From NCBI GenBank assembly GCA_031546805.1, contig JAVBJW010000008.1, positions 1-6,281 of the forward strand: a stretch of DNA of 6,281 nucleotides, given 5' to 3'. Positions 1-5,945 of this stretch are shown one piece after another. The notes below the pieces were generated by a model, which worked only from the letters and a program-made list of their open reading frames with translations, did not search any database and was not told where the DNA came from. The position numbers and the translations under genes were made by a program. This DNA comes from Mesenet sp031546805. GTDB lineage: Bacteria; Pseudomonadota; Alphaproteobacteria; Rickettsiales; Anaplasmataceae. Each line of letters starts with the position of its first letter. Position 1 is the first letter of the stretch.

Positions 1-511
1 GTCAATAAACGCTTTATAAGGTGGGCAAGAGCAGGTGTTTGGCAGATGATTTTTAACATTCTGGCAGTTGATCAAGATACAGAGTGGCTAATGATAGACT
101 CAACAAAATGCATCAGCATGTGCAAGAAAAAAATGTGGAAACTGGTAGACAAAAAGAAGAGCTGGGACGATGTAAATTCGAGCAAATTACATGCTGCTTG
201 CGACGCTTTTGGCAACCCATTGAGATTTTTTGTTACCGCGCTGGACAAAATGTCAAAGCTTTAGATTTTATAAGTGGATGTGATTGCAGATAAAATGATA
301 TGATTGAGGCTGCAAAAGCCGCTAATGCTGAACCTCCACGTTTCAGTCGTAAAACACCGAAAGAATATGATAAGGACCTATATAAAGAAAGGAATTTAAT
401 TGATTTAATAAACTAAAACATTTCCGTAGAGTTGCTACTCGTTATGACAAACTGGCTATCGCATTCTTATCATTTGTTCACCTTGCTGGTATCTATCTCT
501 TGCTAAAGTAA
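1..511 (+). pseudogene. Degenerate IS5-family transposase (3' part, several frameshifts)
   Basis: Pieces of one transposase can be read in order by switching frames. Frame 1 (1 to about 105) gives KRFIRWARAGVWQ and then DTEWLMIDST, holding the first catalytic Asp of the DDE triad (codon 97-99). Frame 3 (about 105-172) gives HQHVQEKNVETGRQKEELGR. Frame 1 (about 173-240) gives KLHAACDAFGNPLRFFVTA. Frame 3 again (about 240-413) gives the AGQN piece, a stop at 291-293, then EAAKAANAEP and KEYDKDLYKERNLID with the third catalytic Glu (387-389). Frame 2 (407-511) gives NKLKHFRRVATRYDKLAIAF and ends LLLK-stop. The segment that normally carries the second Asp (ADKAYD-like) appears deleted before 300. 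These motifs are typical of the IS5 family, IS427/IS1031-like group, common in Rickettsiales. The 5' part lies outside the window. Some relatives use one programmed frameshift, but the number of lesions here means it is dead. The element's right end probably lies within 512-540; I could not define its terminal repeat. Confidence 0.88.
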
Positions 512-542
512 TTGTCGACATGGCCTAAGCTATTATGGAAAT

Positions 543-571
543 TTATCATTTAGTTTAGAAAATACTATAAT
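543..571 (+). promoter_or_regulatory. Probable lgt promoter
   Basis: TTATCA at 543-548 (four of six matches to the sigma-70 -35 box) and a perfect TATAAT at 566-571 are separated by 17 bp. This predicts a start near 578 and a leader of about 47 nt before the lgt ATG. The stretch from 580 to 605 is almost pure A/T with runs of TATATA. The promoter begins about 30 bp after the last transposase codon, so the insertion stopped just short of it or the promoter is partly derived from the element's end. AT-rich DNA yields chance matches, but box quality and spacing are good. Confidence 0.5.
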
Positions 572-624
572 TATTTGCTTCTTATATATATTTTATATAT
601 TATTTAGCAAAATATTAGAGAAAA

Positions 625-1401
625 ATGATAAGTGGTATACAATTCCCAAAGATTGATCCAATAATTTTTAACCTAGGGCCTGTGTCTATTCGTTGGTACT
701 CTATAGCATATATTTTTGGGATAATATTTGCATACTGGTATCTACACAAAATAGATAAGTATAAGGTTTTTAATCAAAAATTTTACGACTCTCTCCTTAT
801 GTGGTCAGTGATTGGTATAGTATTAGGAGGAAGATTAGGCTATATTTTAATTTATAATCTAGGCTACTATCTGGATTCACCAACAGAGATATTTAGAATA
901 TGGCATGGGGGAATGTCTTTTCATGGAGGATTGATAGGGTTCATTATTACAACTATTATAATATGCAGAAAAAATAACATTCCTGTATTTGCTGCAATGG
1001 ATCTGCTATCCTGCGCTACACCGGTTGGAGTGTTTTTAGGACGTATAGCAAACTTTATAAATGGAGAATTATTTGGTAGAGTAACCGACCTTCCATGGGG
1101 TGTTATTTTTCCTGGTAATACTTTAGCTCGCCATCCAAGTCAATTATATGAAGCAATTGGTGAGGGTTTTTTACTTTATGTAATCTTAAATTCACTACTA
1201 TTCTTTACAAATTTAAGGTTATACAAAGGAATTTTAACCGGTATAGGAATAGTATATTATGGCGCAGTTAGATTTTTTATTGAATTTTTTCGCGAGCCTG
1301 ATTTACAAATTGGCTATCTGTTGTTTGATTTAACAATTGGGCAACTACTGTCAATACCAATGGTTATAGCAGGAATAACCATTATCATAATAAAAAAGTA
1401 A
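625..1401 (+). CDS. lgt: Prolipoprotein diacylglyceryl transferase
   Basis: Lgt is the inner-membrane enzyme that moves the diacylglyceryl group of phosphatidylglycerol onto the lipobox cysteine of prolipoproteins, the first step of lipoprotein maturation. The 258-residue protein is close to the usual family length. It shows the family motifs in order: FNLGPVSIRWYS near residues 15-26, GGRLGY at 68-73, HGGMSFHGG at 94-102 (the essential-histidine region), the Lgt signature GRIANFINGELFGR at 139-152, HPSQLYEA at 170-177, and RFFIEFFREPD at 216-226. About seven hydrophobic segments alternate with these loops, with the last helix running to a short KK tail. The ATG at 625 fits the family N-terminus; only a weak AGAG stands 4 nt upstream. 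It is probably a single-gene unit driven by the promoter at 543-571, with a 157-bp gap before cutA. No frame damage is seen, despite the decayed transposase directly upstream. Confidence 0.97.
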   Translation: MISGIQFPKIDPIIFNLGPVSIRWYSIAYIFGIIFAYWYLHKIDKYKVFNQKFYDSLLMWSVIGIVLGGRLGYILIYNLGYYLDSPTEIFRIWHGGMSFHGGLIGFIITTIIICRKNNIPVFAAMDLLSCATPVGVFLGRIANFINGELFGRVTDLPWGVIFPGNTLARHPSQLYEAIGEGFLLYVILNSLLFFTNLRLYKGILTGIGIVYYGAVRFFIEFFREPDLQIGYLLFDLTIGQLLSIPMVIAGITIIIIKK

Positions 1402-1409
1402 TTTTTTAT

Positions 1410-1434
1410 AAGTCTATTCAAAAAAATAGAACTT
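1410..1434 (+). terminator. Weak hairpin after lgt, possible terminator
   Basis: AAGTCTATT (1410-1418) can pair with AATAGAACTT (1425-1434), leaving one bulged A at 1430 and a six-base loop CAAAAA. It begins 9 nt after the lgt stop codon. The stem has only two G-C pairs and the following sequence (GATCTACTTTTAATC) has no clean U-tract, so it could equally be an mRNA 3'-end stabiliser or chance in AT-rich DNA. Confidence 0.3.
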
Positions 1435-1504
1435 GATCTACTTTTAATCTATTTCTATTCATCACTGAATTTATCATAAGCTTTAAATTATATCACAATT
1501 TTTG

Positions 1505-1532
1505 TTGATAGAGTGGGTAAAATCAATACAAT
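1505..1532 (+). promoter_or_regulatory. Probable cutA promoter
   Basis: TTGATA at 1505-1510 (five of six matches to TTGACA) and TACAAT at 1527-1532 (five of six matches to TATAAT) are separated by 16 bp. This predicts transcription starting near 1539-1540 and a leader of about 20 nt before the cutA ATG at 1559. The -10 box lies inside the left half of the palindrome at 1525-1544. Confidence 0.5.
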
Positions 1533-1544
1533 TTAAATTGTATT
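1525..1544. promoter_or_regulatory. Perfect 20-bp palindrome in front of cutA: candidate operator or terminator
   Basis: AATACAATTTAAATTGTATT is a perfect inverted repeat centred between 1534 and 1535. It covers the predicted -10 box and start point of the cutA promoter, the position expected for the operator of a dimeric repressor. It is also followed by three more T residues (1545-1547), so as RNA it could form a short A-U hairpin with a U-run and end transcripts coming from lgt. The sequence alone does not decide between operator, terminator and chance. Confidence 0.4.
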
Positions 1545-1558
1545 TTTAGCGTAGCTTC

Positions 1559-1879
1559 ATGAATAATTTAGCATTGGTTTATACAACTGTTAGCAGTTAT
1601 CAAGATGCAAAAATGATTGCTGAAGTATTGCTAAAGGAAAAATTAATTGCATGTGTGAATATCTTTCATAATGTTACGTCATTATATTTATGGCAAGGAG
1701 AAGTTTGCAATCAAAATGAAGTTGTAATGGTGTTAAAAAGTCTAAGTACTTTAGTTAATGATATGATTGTAAAAATTAAGAATATCCATCCTTATGATAT
1801 TCCTGCAATTATCACAATACCAATAGATAAAGTTAATGATGATTTTTATACTTGGATTTGTAGATGTTTAAAAGAATAA
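1559..1879 (+). CDS. cutA: CutA-family divalent-cation tolerance protein
   Basis: This 106-residue protein matches the CutA1 family (PII-like ferredoxin-like fold, homotrimer, cytoplasmic in bacteria) in length and motif order. It has an N-terminal strand LALVYTTV at 4-11, the helix leading to LLKEKLIACVN at 24-34, the signature SLYLWQGEV at 41-49 followed by conserved E54, VLKS at 58-61, HPYDIPAI at 77-84, and the closing YTWICRCL at 97-104. In E. coli, cutA was named for copper tolerance, but the biochemical role of the family is still unclear, so a metal-handling function is inherited annotation rather than shown here. The start follows the family N-terminus. No Shine-Dalgarno sequence is visible in TAGCGTAGCTTC before the ATG, and the predicted leader is only about 20 nt. 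The palindrome at 1525-1544 suggests its transcription may be regulated. Confidence 0.94.
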   Translation: MNNLALVYTTVSSYQDAKMIAEVLLKEKLIACVNIFHNVTSLYLWQGEVCNQNEVVMVLKSLSTLVNDMIVKIKNIHPYDIPAIITIPIDKVNDDFYTWICRCLKE

Positions 1880-1890
1880 ACTATTTTTTT
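1866..1890 (+). terminator. Weak terminator candidate at the end of cutA
   Basis: GTTTA (1866-1870) can pair with TAAAC (1877-1881), overlapping the cutA stop codon, and is followed by A and seven T residues (1884-1890). The five-pair stem has a single G-C pair, so it is weak. The U-run and its place between cutA and the tRNA-Gln promoter are what make it plausible. Confidence 0.3.
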
Positions 1891-1894
1891 ATGC

Positions 1895-1923
1895 TTGACA
1901 TTTGCATTATTAGTATATTAATT
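1895..1923 (+). promoter_or_regulatory. Probable tRNA-Gln promoter
   Basis: A perfect TTGACA stands at 1895-1900. The -10 is less sharp: TTAATT at 1918-1923 (17-bp spacing) or TATTAA at 1916-1921 (15-bp spacing). Either predicts a start near 1928-1931, 7-10 nt before the mature tRNA. The TATAAT at 1933-1938 is too far away to partner this -35 and its last base is already tRNA position 1. Confidence 0.55.
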
Positions 1924-1937
1924 CTTCATTCCTATAA

Positions 1938-2012
1938 TGGGGTGTAGCCAAGTGGTAAGGCAACGGTTTTTGATACCGTCATACGGAGGTTCGAATCCTC
2001 CCACCCCAGCCA
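1938..2012 (+). tRNA. tRNA-Gln (anticodon UUG)
   Basis: A complete cloverleaf folds. The acceptor stem TGGGGTG (1938-1944) pairs fully with CACCCCA (2002-2008). The D-arm is GCC/GGC, the anticodon stem is ACGGT/ACCGT (1963-1967 and 1975-1979) around the loop TTTTGAT, and the T-arm is GGAGG-TTCGAAT-CCTCC. The anticodon TTG at 1970-1972 reads CAA and, by wobble, CAG. The weak first acceptor pair T-A is the normal form for bacterial tRNA-Gln. The discriminator is G2009 and the CCA end is encoded (2010-2012), unlike the two tRNAs at the right end of the window. The next open reading frame starts 22 nt downstream with no obvious terminator between, so the two may share a transcript. Confidence 0.97.
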
Positions 2013-2034
2013 TTAAGTAGGGATTAGATTTATT

Positions 2035-2592
2035 ATGTTGTTTTTTTACCAGCTAAGGTTTTTAAGCTATATATTAGCTAATATTAAAAATTTAATTATA
2101 AAGGTATTTTTATTAGGTATTTATTTCTATGTTTGTGGAGTTGTATTGTTGTTTCTCAGCAACGGGTTAGATTCTGAAGTTCAGCTAAGTTCAGTTAAGC
2201 ATGTACTTTCTTACTTATATAAATATGTAAAATTATGTTATTACAATTGGGATAATTTAAGTCTTAGTTTAGTGATAAGGCTTGTAGTGTCCTTAATGTT
2301 TCCTTATTTTATCTATAAAATGTTTTTCAGTATAAAATGGAAACATTTATTTAAAAGGTTAATTATTAGGATTATAGCAATAATCAGGAAAAGAAGAGGG
2401 AAGAGTTTAGATGAAAATCAGAACCAATTAAACAAAGAAGGTAAAGTTAATAATAATTATCAAGATAAAGTTAATGCAATAAAAAATATTTTGATGCATG
2501 ACATTGAAAAGACTATAGATAAAAGGCTATATGACATATTCATCGCTAAGCGTCATCCAGAAGATAAAACTATTAATGATAAAGTAGAATAA
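2035..2592 (+). CDS. Hypothetical two-helix membrane protein with charged C-terminal tail
   Basis: I do not recognise this 185-residue protein. It has two clear hydrophobic stretches, about residues 22-42 (VFLLGIYFYVCGVVLLFL core) and 78-99 (LVIRLVVSLMFPYFIYKMFF core). They are joined by a roughly 35-residue loop with several Tyr. After the second helix comes a strongly basic, amphipathic stretch KWKHLFKRLIIRIIAIIRKR at 101-120. The rest, to residue 185, is hydrophilic, rich in Lys/Asp/Glu/Asn and likely helical in part. The positive-inside rule places this tail, and probably the N-terminus, in the cytoplasm. The ATG at 2035 has TAGGGA (2018-2023) upstream with 11 nt between, an acceptable ribosome-binding site. 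Base composition matches the neighbours and the frame is long and undamaged, so I take it as a real, probably lineage-specific gene. It may be co-transcribed with tRNA-Gln. It converges on rpsA. Confidence 0.75.
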   Translation: MLFFYQLRFLSYILANIKNLIIKVFLLGIYFYVCGVVLLFLSNGLDSEVQLSSVKHVLSYLYKYVKLCYYNWDNLSLSLVIRLVVSLMFPYFIYKMFFSIKWKHLFKRLIIRIIAIIRKRRGKSLDENQNQLNKEGKVNNNYQDKVNAIKNILMHDIEKTIDKRLYDIFIAKRHPEDKTINDKVE

Positions 2593-2632
2593 TTTGTAAG
2601 TAAAAATTCTGTACTTTATTAATTAATTTTTT
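2581..2632. terminator. AT-rich hairpins in the convergent gap, possible weak terminators
   Basis: Between the membrane-protein gene and rpsA several weak inverted repeats overlap. AAAGTAGAAT (2581-2590) can pair with ATTCT-gt-ACTTT (2606-2617), followed later by six T residues (2627-2632). AAAAATT (2602-2608) can pair with AATTTTT (2625-2631), and this stem is the same on both strands. A third pairing, AGT/ACT around 2650-2659, is closed outside by AACAA/TTGTT. None has a GC-rich stem directly followed by a U-run, so no terminator for either gene is convincing. Confidence 0.2.
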
Positions 2633-2668
2633 CTGCCTTTTTAACAATTAGTAGCTACTTTGTTATAA

Positions 2669-4360
2669 TTATTTACAAGATAAAGAAATACTGTATGTTC
2701 CAGTTCCTGTTACCTTAACATTAATTTTTTCCCCTAAATGAAATTTTTTATTTTCTGGCAAGTGTTCCCATTCAACCAAAACAGTAACATCAATTGCAAC
2801 TTCAACTAATATACCGTTTTCTTCTATTTTAGTAACTATTGCTTTTAATGTATCACCTACTTGGACTGTGTTTAAAAATTCTTCAAAAGGATCTTTTTGC
2901 AATTGTTTAATTCCAAGATTAACCCTGTACTTATTAGTATTAATTTTTATAATTTTTGCTTCTATTTTATCCCCAATTTTATACTTTTTTATTTCATTTT
3001 CATAATTCTTAGACCAACATAAATCTGCAGTATATATAAAACCATCTACATTTTGGTCATCTTCAAATTCAACAAATATACCATAATTAACAATGTCTTT
3101 AACTATGCAAGGTATAGTCGAACCTAAGCTATGTTTACTTGCAAAGTCTTGTAAAGGGTTTTTAATGCATTTTTTTATACTTAAACCCATTTTATTTTTA
3201 TTTAGATCAATATTCAGTATTTTTACGCATACTTCTTGACCCTTTTTTAATAATTGGCTTGCTGGCAATGTGCTTCTTTTCCAAGTTATTTCAGTTGAAT
3301 GTACTAAACCTTCAACACCTGGGCTAAGCTCTACAAAAGCTCCATATTCCTCCCTACGTTGTGTTATTGAGTCTTGCGTACGAACAGCAATATTTGTCAC
3401 ATATCCTTTATGTATACTACCTATAGGGTACTTCTCTTCAATATTATCCCAAGGACTTTGCTCTAACTGCTTAGTACCTAAAGAAACTCTACCTTCTTTC
3501 CTATTAATTTCTATGATTTTAACTTTAACAGTTTGGCCAAGCGAAAAAATTGTTGAAGGGTGACTCACTCGACTCCAAGATATATGTGTTATATGCAACA
3601 AGCCATCTACTACACCTACCTCATTTGACTCGTGAATGCCTATAAACACACCGTAACTTGCTATACTTTTTACTTTTCCATCTATGATATCACCTTCATT
3701 TAAGCTATCTAAAAACTTTGCTTTTGCATCTGCATGAGCAGCTTCTAAAATTTTCTTCCTCGATACTACAACATTGCCTTGAGCTTTATCCATTTTCAGT
3801 ATTAAAAGCCTTTGTTTTGTTCCAATTAAAGAGTAAGCATTATCAATTTGCTTGATATCTACATGACTATGTGGTAAAAATGCTGATATGCCTTCTATGT
3901 CTATAGAGAAACCACATTTAATCTGACTTATAATTGTTCCCTCAATCTCTTGGGCTGTATTAAAAGCTTCTTCTAATTTTTCCCATAACTCTATACGCAT
4001 TGCCTTTTCACGACTTAGAATAACATTTCCATTACGTCCTTCTATTTTTTCTAGATATACTCTAACTTTGGAACCAATTGTTATTTCTGTTGGTAGGCTA
4101 TTTTTAACATAAAACTCTTTAATTGGGATTCTACCCTCAGATTTAAGATTAACATCAATTATTACATCTTCATTTTCAATTTTAACAACTTTACCTTCTA
4201 TTATTTCACCTTCTTGCGTTTTATTTTCTAAAAAATCTCCAAAAAAGCTCTCAAAAGCACAACTTGATGTTTCATCACTTAACATGCTATCATCTATGAA
4301 TCTATTTGATAATAATTTATTAATACGTGCTACAGGTTTTGATCTATTTAAATCTACCAT
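2669..4360 (-). CDS. rpsA: 30S ribosomal protein S1
   Basis: S1 binds mRNA at the small ribosomal subunit and helps start translation, especially on leaders with weak Shine-Dalgarno sites, which are common in this window. The 563 residues are close to E. coli S1 (557). Six OB-fold S1 repeats can be placed at about 50-118, 136-201, 221-296, 312-395, 411-484 and 499-561, after an N-terminal extension of about 48 residues. Repeat 1 carries the alphaproteobacterial-type LKSEGRIPIKEF (72-83); repeat 3 has VDGLLHITHISWSRVSHPS and repeat 4 GAFVELSPGVEGLVH. Compared with the usual pattern, repeat 4 has about 11 extra residues (RTQDSITQRREEY, 327-339) in the loop before YGAFVEL. Repeat 3 has a smaller insertion (HESNEVG, 243-249) before VDGLLH. 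AGGT on the minus strand (4369-4372), 8 nt before the ATG, is the likely ribosome-binding site. It lies 39 bp downstream of cmk in the familiar cmk-rpsA order. Confidence 0.97.
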   Translation of the reverse strand: MVDLNRSKPVARINKLLSNRFIDDSMLSDETSSCAFESFFGDFLENKTQEGEIIEGKVVKIENEDVIIDVNLKSEGRIPIKEFYVKNSLPTEITIGSKVRVYLEKIEGRNGNVILSREKAMRIELWEKLEEAFNTAQEIEGTIISQIKCGFSIDIEGISAFLPHSHVDIKQIDNAYSLIGTKQRLLILKMDKAQGNVVVSRKKILEAAHADAKAKFLDSLNEGDIIDGKVKSIASYGVFIGIHESNEVGVVDGLLHITHISWSRVSHPSTIFSLGQTVKVKIIEINRKEGRVSLGTKQLEQSPWDNIEEKYPIGSIHKGYVTNIAVRTQDSITQRREEYGAFVELSPGVEGLVHSTEITWKRSTLPASQLLKKGQEVCVKILNIDLNKNKMGLSIKKCIKNPLQDFASKHSLGSTIPCIVKDIVNYGIFVEFEDDQNVDGFIYTADLCWSKNYENEIKKYKIGDKIEAKIIKINTNKYRVNLGIKQLQKDPFEEFLNTVQVGDTLKAIVTKIEENGILVEVAIDVTVLVEWEHLPENKKFHLGEKINVKVTGTGTYSISLSCK

Positions 4361-4399
4361 TAAAAATAACCTAATTTTTATCTTAATTTAAACTACAAC

Positions 4400-5047
4400 T
4401 TATTTGATTACAAGTATTTTTTTTATAACCTTATTAAAAACTTGCTTTAATTCTATATGCGAAGAATCAATATAAATTGCATTATTTACCTTCATTAAAG
4501 GTGATATGCATCTACTAGTATCTCGAATATCTCGCTCTGCTAGCTTAAGTAAAGTTTGTTTGTACATTAATCCTTTTTTAATTGATCTTAGTTCTTTAAA
4601 GCGCCTTTGAGCTCTAATAGATAATTTTGCAGTAATGAAAAATTTTAGATCTGCATCTGGACATACTATTGAACCTATATCCCTTCCATCTAAAACCACA
4701 CCATTGACTTGAGAATAAGCTAGTTCTCTTTGTATGCCCAATAATGCATATCTTACTTCTGGCTTAGTTGCAAGCATCGAAGCTACTTTGCCGATTTCCT
4801 CTGAATAGAGTTCTTCATGATTGATGTTGTAGTAATTATCAATCGCTGATAATAGAAACTGCTCTAAAAATTCTTTGCTAATATTTTGATTTTGTTTTAC
4901 TAACTTATAGGCAAGTATCCTGTACAATTTTCCAGTATTTATATACTGAAAGTTAAAAAATGAAGCAACTTTTTTTGCTATAGTACTTTTTCCTGAGGCG
5001 GCTGGTCCATCTATCGCTATTATAAAACAGTCACCCTTTTTCTGCAT
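4400..5047 (-). CDS. cmk: Cytidylate kinase
   Basis: Cmk phosphorylates CMP and dCMP with ATP to give CDP and dCDP, feeding pyrimidine nucleotide pools in the cytoplasm. The 215-residue length is normal for the short bacterial form. Visible motifs are the P-loop GPAASGKST at 14-22, NTGKLYR at 37-43 (counterpart of the family's DTGAMYR or DSGAIYR CMP-binding segment, with Asn in place of the usual Asp), VLDGRDIGSIVCPDAD at 118-133 with the substrate-binding Arg, the RAQRR lid region at 145-149, and ERDIRDTSRCISPL at 171-184, which matches the conserved RDxxDxxR...PL element. The ATG shares a base with the rlmB stop codon (TAATG), and no separate Shine-Dalgarno site is evident, so translation is probably coupled to rlmB. 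rpsA follows 39 bp later, the same cmk-rpsA pairing seen in many proteobacteria. Confidence 0.96.
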   Translation of the reverse strand: MQKKGDCFIIAIDGPAASGKSTIAKKVASFFNFQYINTGKLYRILAYKLVKQNQNISKEFLEQFLLSAIDNYYNINHEELYSEEIGKVASMLATKPEVRYALLGIQRELAYSQVNGVVLDGRDIGSIVCPDADLKFFITAKLSIRAQRRFKELRSIKKGLMYKQTLLKLAERDIRDTSRCISPLMKVNNAIYIDSSHIELKQVFNKVIKKILVIK

Positions 5048-5781
5048 TATGTATTACCATTATATACTGAGTATAGAGCAATTGCTGCAGCATTAGAAAC
5101 GTTTAAACTATTGACTGCAGATGACATTGGTATTTTAATTAAAAGATCACAATTTTCTTTGACTAGTCTACGTAATCCTTTTTCTTCCGAACCTAAAACA
5201 ATTACTTTTTTACTACAAAATCCATTGATCTTATTTAAATTTTGGTTCGATTTACAATCGAACCCATAACACCAATATCCTAGATCTTTTAGTAGCTTTA
5301 TTGTATTTACTATGTTTGTAACATATAGCAATGGTACCATCTCTAGTGCACCACTTGCAGCTTTAGCTATTGAAGAGTTTTCACAAGGCGAATGTTTATA
5401 GGTGAGAATCAGTGCGTCTATATTAAAGCACGCTGAAGTTCTTAGAATTGACCCTATATTGTGGGTATCAGTGATTTGATCTAATATAACAATAGTGGAT
5501 TCATTTGTAGATTTTTCGATTATTTCTTCTAATTTTACATTTTCAAGTGGGGAAACTTTAAGAGCTATTCCTTGATGATTAGAGCTGGGTGATAAAACAG
5601 AATTAAATTCATTAGTCTTGATTATTCTTACTTTAACATTTTTGGTTTCTATATATGTTTTAAGTTGCTGATAGTTTTGATTATAAAAAATTTCACTAAG
5701 CAGTAATTCATGAGATAATCTATTTTTATTTTTTAACGCAGAGATACATGTGTGCTTTCCATAAAACCAAATTTGTTTCAC
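5047..5781 (-). CDS. rlmB: 23S rRNA guanosine-2'-O-methyltransferase RlmB-like (SpoU/TrmH family)
   Basis: This is a SPOUT-fold methyltransferase that uses S-adenosylmethionine. The RlmB subfamily methylates the ribose of G2251 (E. coli numbering) in the peptidyl-transferase P loop of 23S rRNA. An N-terminal L30e-like RNA-binding domain is visible at about 4-75 (FYGKHTCISALKN ... SNHQGIAL). It is followed by the knotted catalytic domain: motif 1 DQITDTHNIGSILRTSACF at 101-119 with the conserved Asn108 and Arg114, motif 2 VIVLGSEEKGLRRLV at 193-207, and motif 3 IPMSSAVNSLNVSNAAAIAL at 217-236. The 244-residue length and the extra N-terminal domain favour RlmB over tRNA-modifying TrmH, though another rRNA or tRNA guanosine target cannot be excluded. 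The start codon is GTG (minus strand at 5781). An in-frame TAA two codons upstream rules out a longer form. It is the first gene of the rlmB-cmk-rpsA unit and is divergent from tRNA-Tyr. Confidence 0.93.
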   Translation of the reverse strand: MKQIWFYGKHTCISALKNKNRLSHELLLSEIFYNQNYQQLKTYIETKNVKVRIIKTNEFNSVLSPSSNHQGIALKVSPLENVKLEEIIEKSTNESTIVILDQITDTHNIGSILRTSACFNIDALILTYKHSPCENSSIAKAASGALEMVPLLYVTNIVNTIKLLKDLGYWCYGFDCKSNQNLNKINGFCSKKVIVLGSEEKGLRRLVKENCDLLIKIPMSSAVNSLNVSNAAAIALYSVYNGNT

Positions 5782-5811
5782 TGATTATCTAAAATTTTAA
5801 TATAAAATGAT

Positions 5812-5840
5812 ATTATAATATATTCTATAAAAATCAAAGA
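5812..5840 (-). promoter_or_regulatory. Possible promoter of the rlmB-cmk-rpsA operon
   Basis: On the minus strand a perfect TATAAT (plus positions 5812-5817) lies about 30 bp before the rlmB GTG. The -35 is poor: TCTTTG at 17-bp spacing (5835-5840) or CTTTGA at 16 bp. In this AT-rich gap a TATAAT can occur by chance, but no better candidate was seen. Confidence 0.3.
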
Positions 5841-5866
5841 TTCTAATAATTTATTTATATTATCTC

Positions 5867-5895
5867 TTGACATGCTATAAGCTTTAATTTACTAA
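5867..5895 (+). promoter_or_regulatory. Probable promoter of tRNA-Tyr / tRNA-Gly / tuf
   Basis: A perfect TTGACA (5867-5872) is followed after 17 bp by TACTAA (5890-5895, four of six matches to TATAAT). Transcription would start near 5902, giving about 44 nt of leader before tRNA-Tyr. The -35 box resembles that of the tRNA-Gln gene (both read CTTGACAT), as expected for strong stable-RNA promoters. No clear second promoter was seen between tRNA-Gly and tuf. Confidence 0.55.
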
Positions 5896-5907
5896 TATAA
5901 CCCTATT

Positions 5908-5925
5908 ACTAGCCTAAGGCTAAGT
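5908..5925 (+). promoter_or_regulatory. Leader hairpin upstream of tRNA-Tyr
   Basis: ACTAGCC (5908-5914) pairs with GGCTAAGT (5918-5925), leaving one bulged A at 5922 and a three-base loop TAA. With four G/C pairs among seven, it stands out in an AT-rich gap. If transcription starts near 5902, it forms the very 5' end of the precursor transcript and could influence RNA stability or 5' processing. It has no U-tract after it and so is not a terminator. Confidence 0.3.
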
Positions 5926-5945
5926 TGGATATATTTTTGTTTTGA

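Noticed and set aside
46..293. Two overlapping short plus-strand frames of 72 and 69 codons as separate genes
   Set aside because: Both are frame fragments of the same IS5-type transposase; their residues join into one protein only when the frame is switched.
580..605. TATATA-rich inverted repeat before lgt as a terminator or replication element
   Set aside because: It is pure A/T without a stable stem; such runs are expected between genes at this base composition.
1933..1938. Perfect TATAAT as the -10 of the tRNA-Gln promoter
   Set aside because: It ends on the first base of the mature tRNA, so transcription would begin inside the tRNA, and it is 32 bp from the TTGACA box.
2646..2664. Hairpin AACAA..AGTAGCTACT..TTGTT as a terminator for rpsA
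   Set aside because: On the minus strand it is followed by A residues rather than a U-run, and the stem has a two-base bulge and mostly A-U pairs.
3270..3563. 97-codon open frame on the plus strand inside rpsA
   Set aside because: It is antisense to conserved S1 repeats, has no family resemblance and no ribosome-binding site; it is a shadow of the rpsA reading frame.
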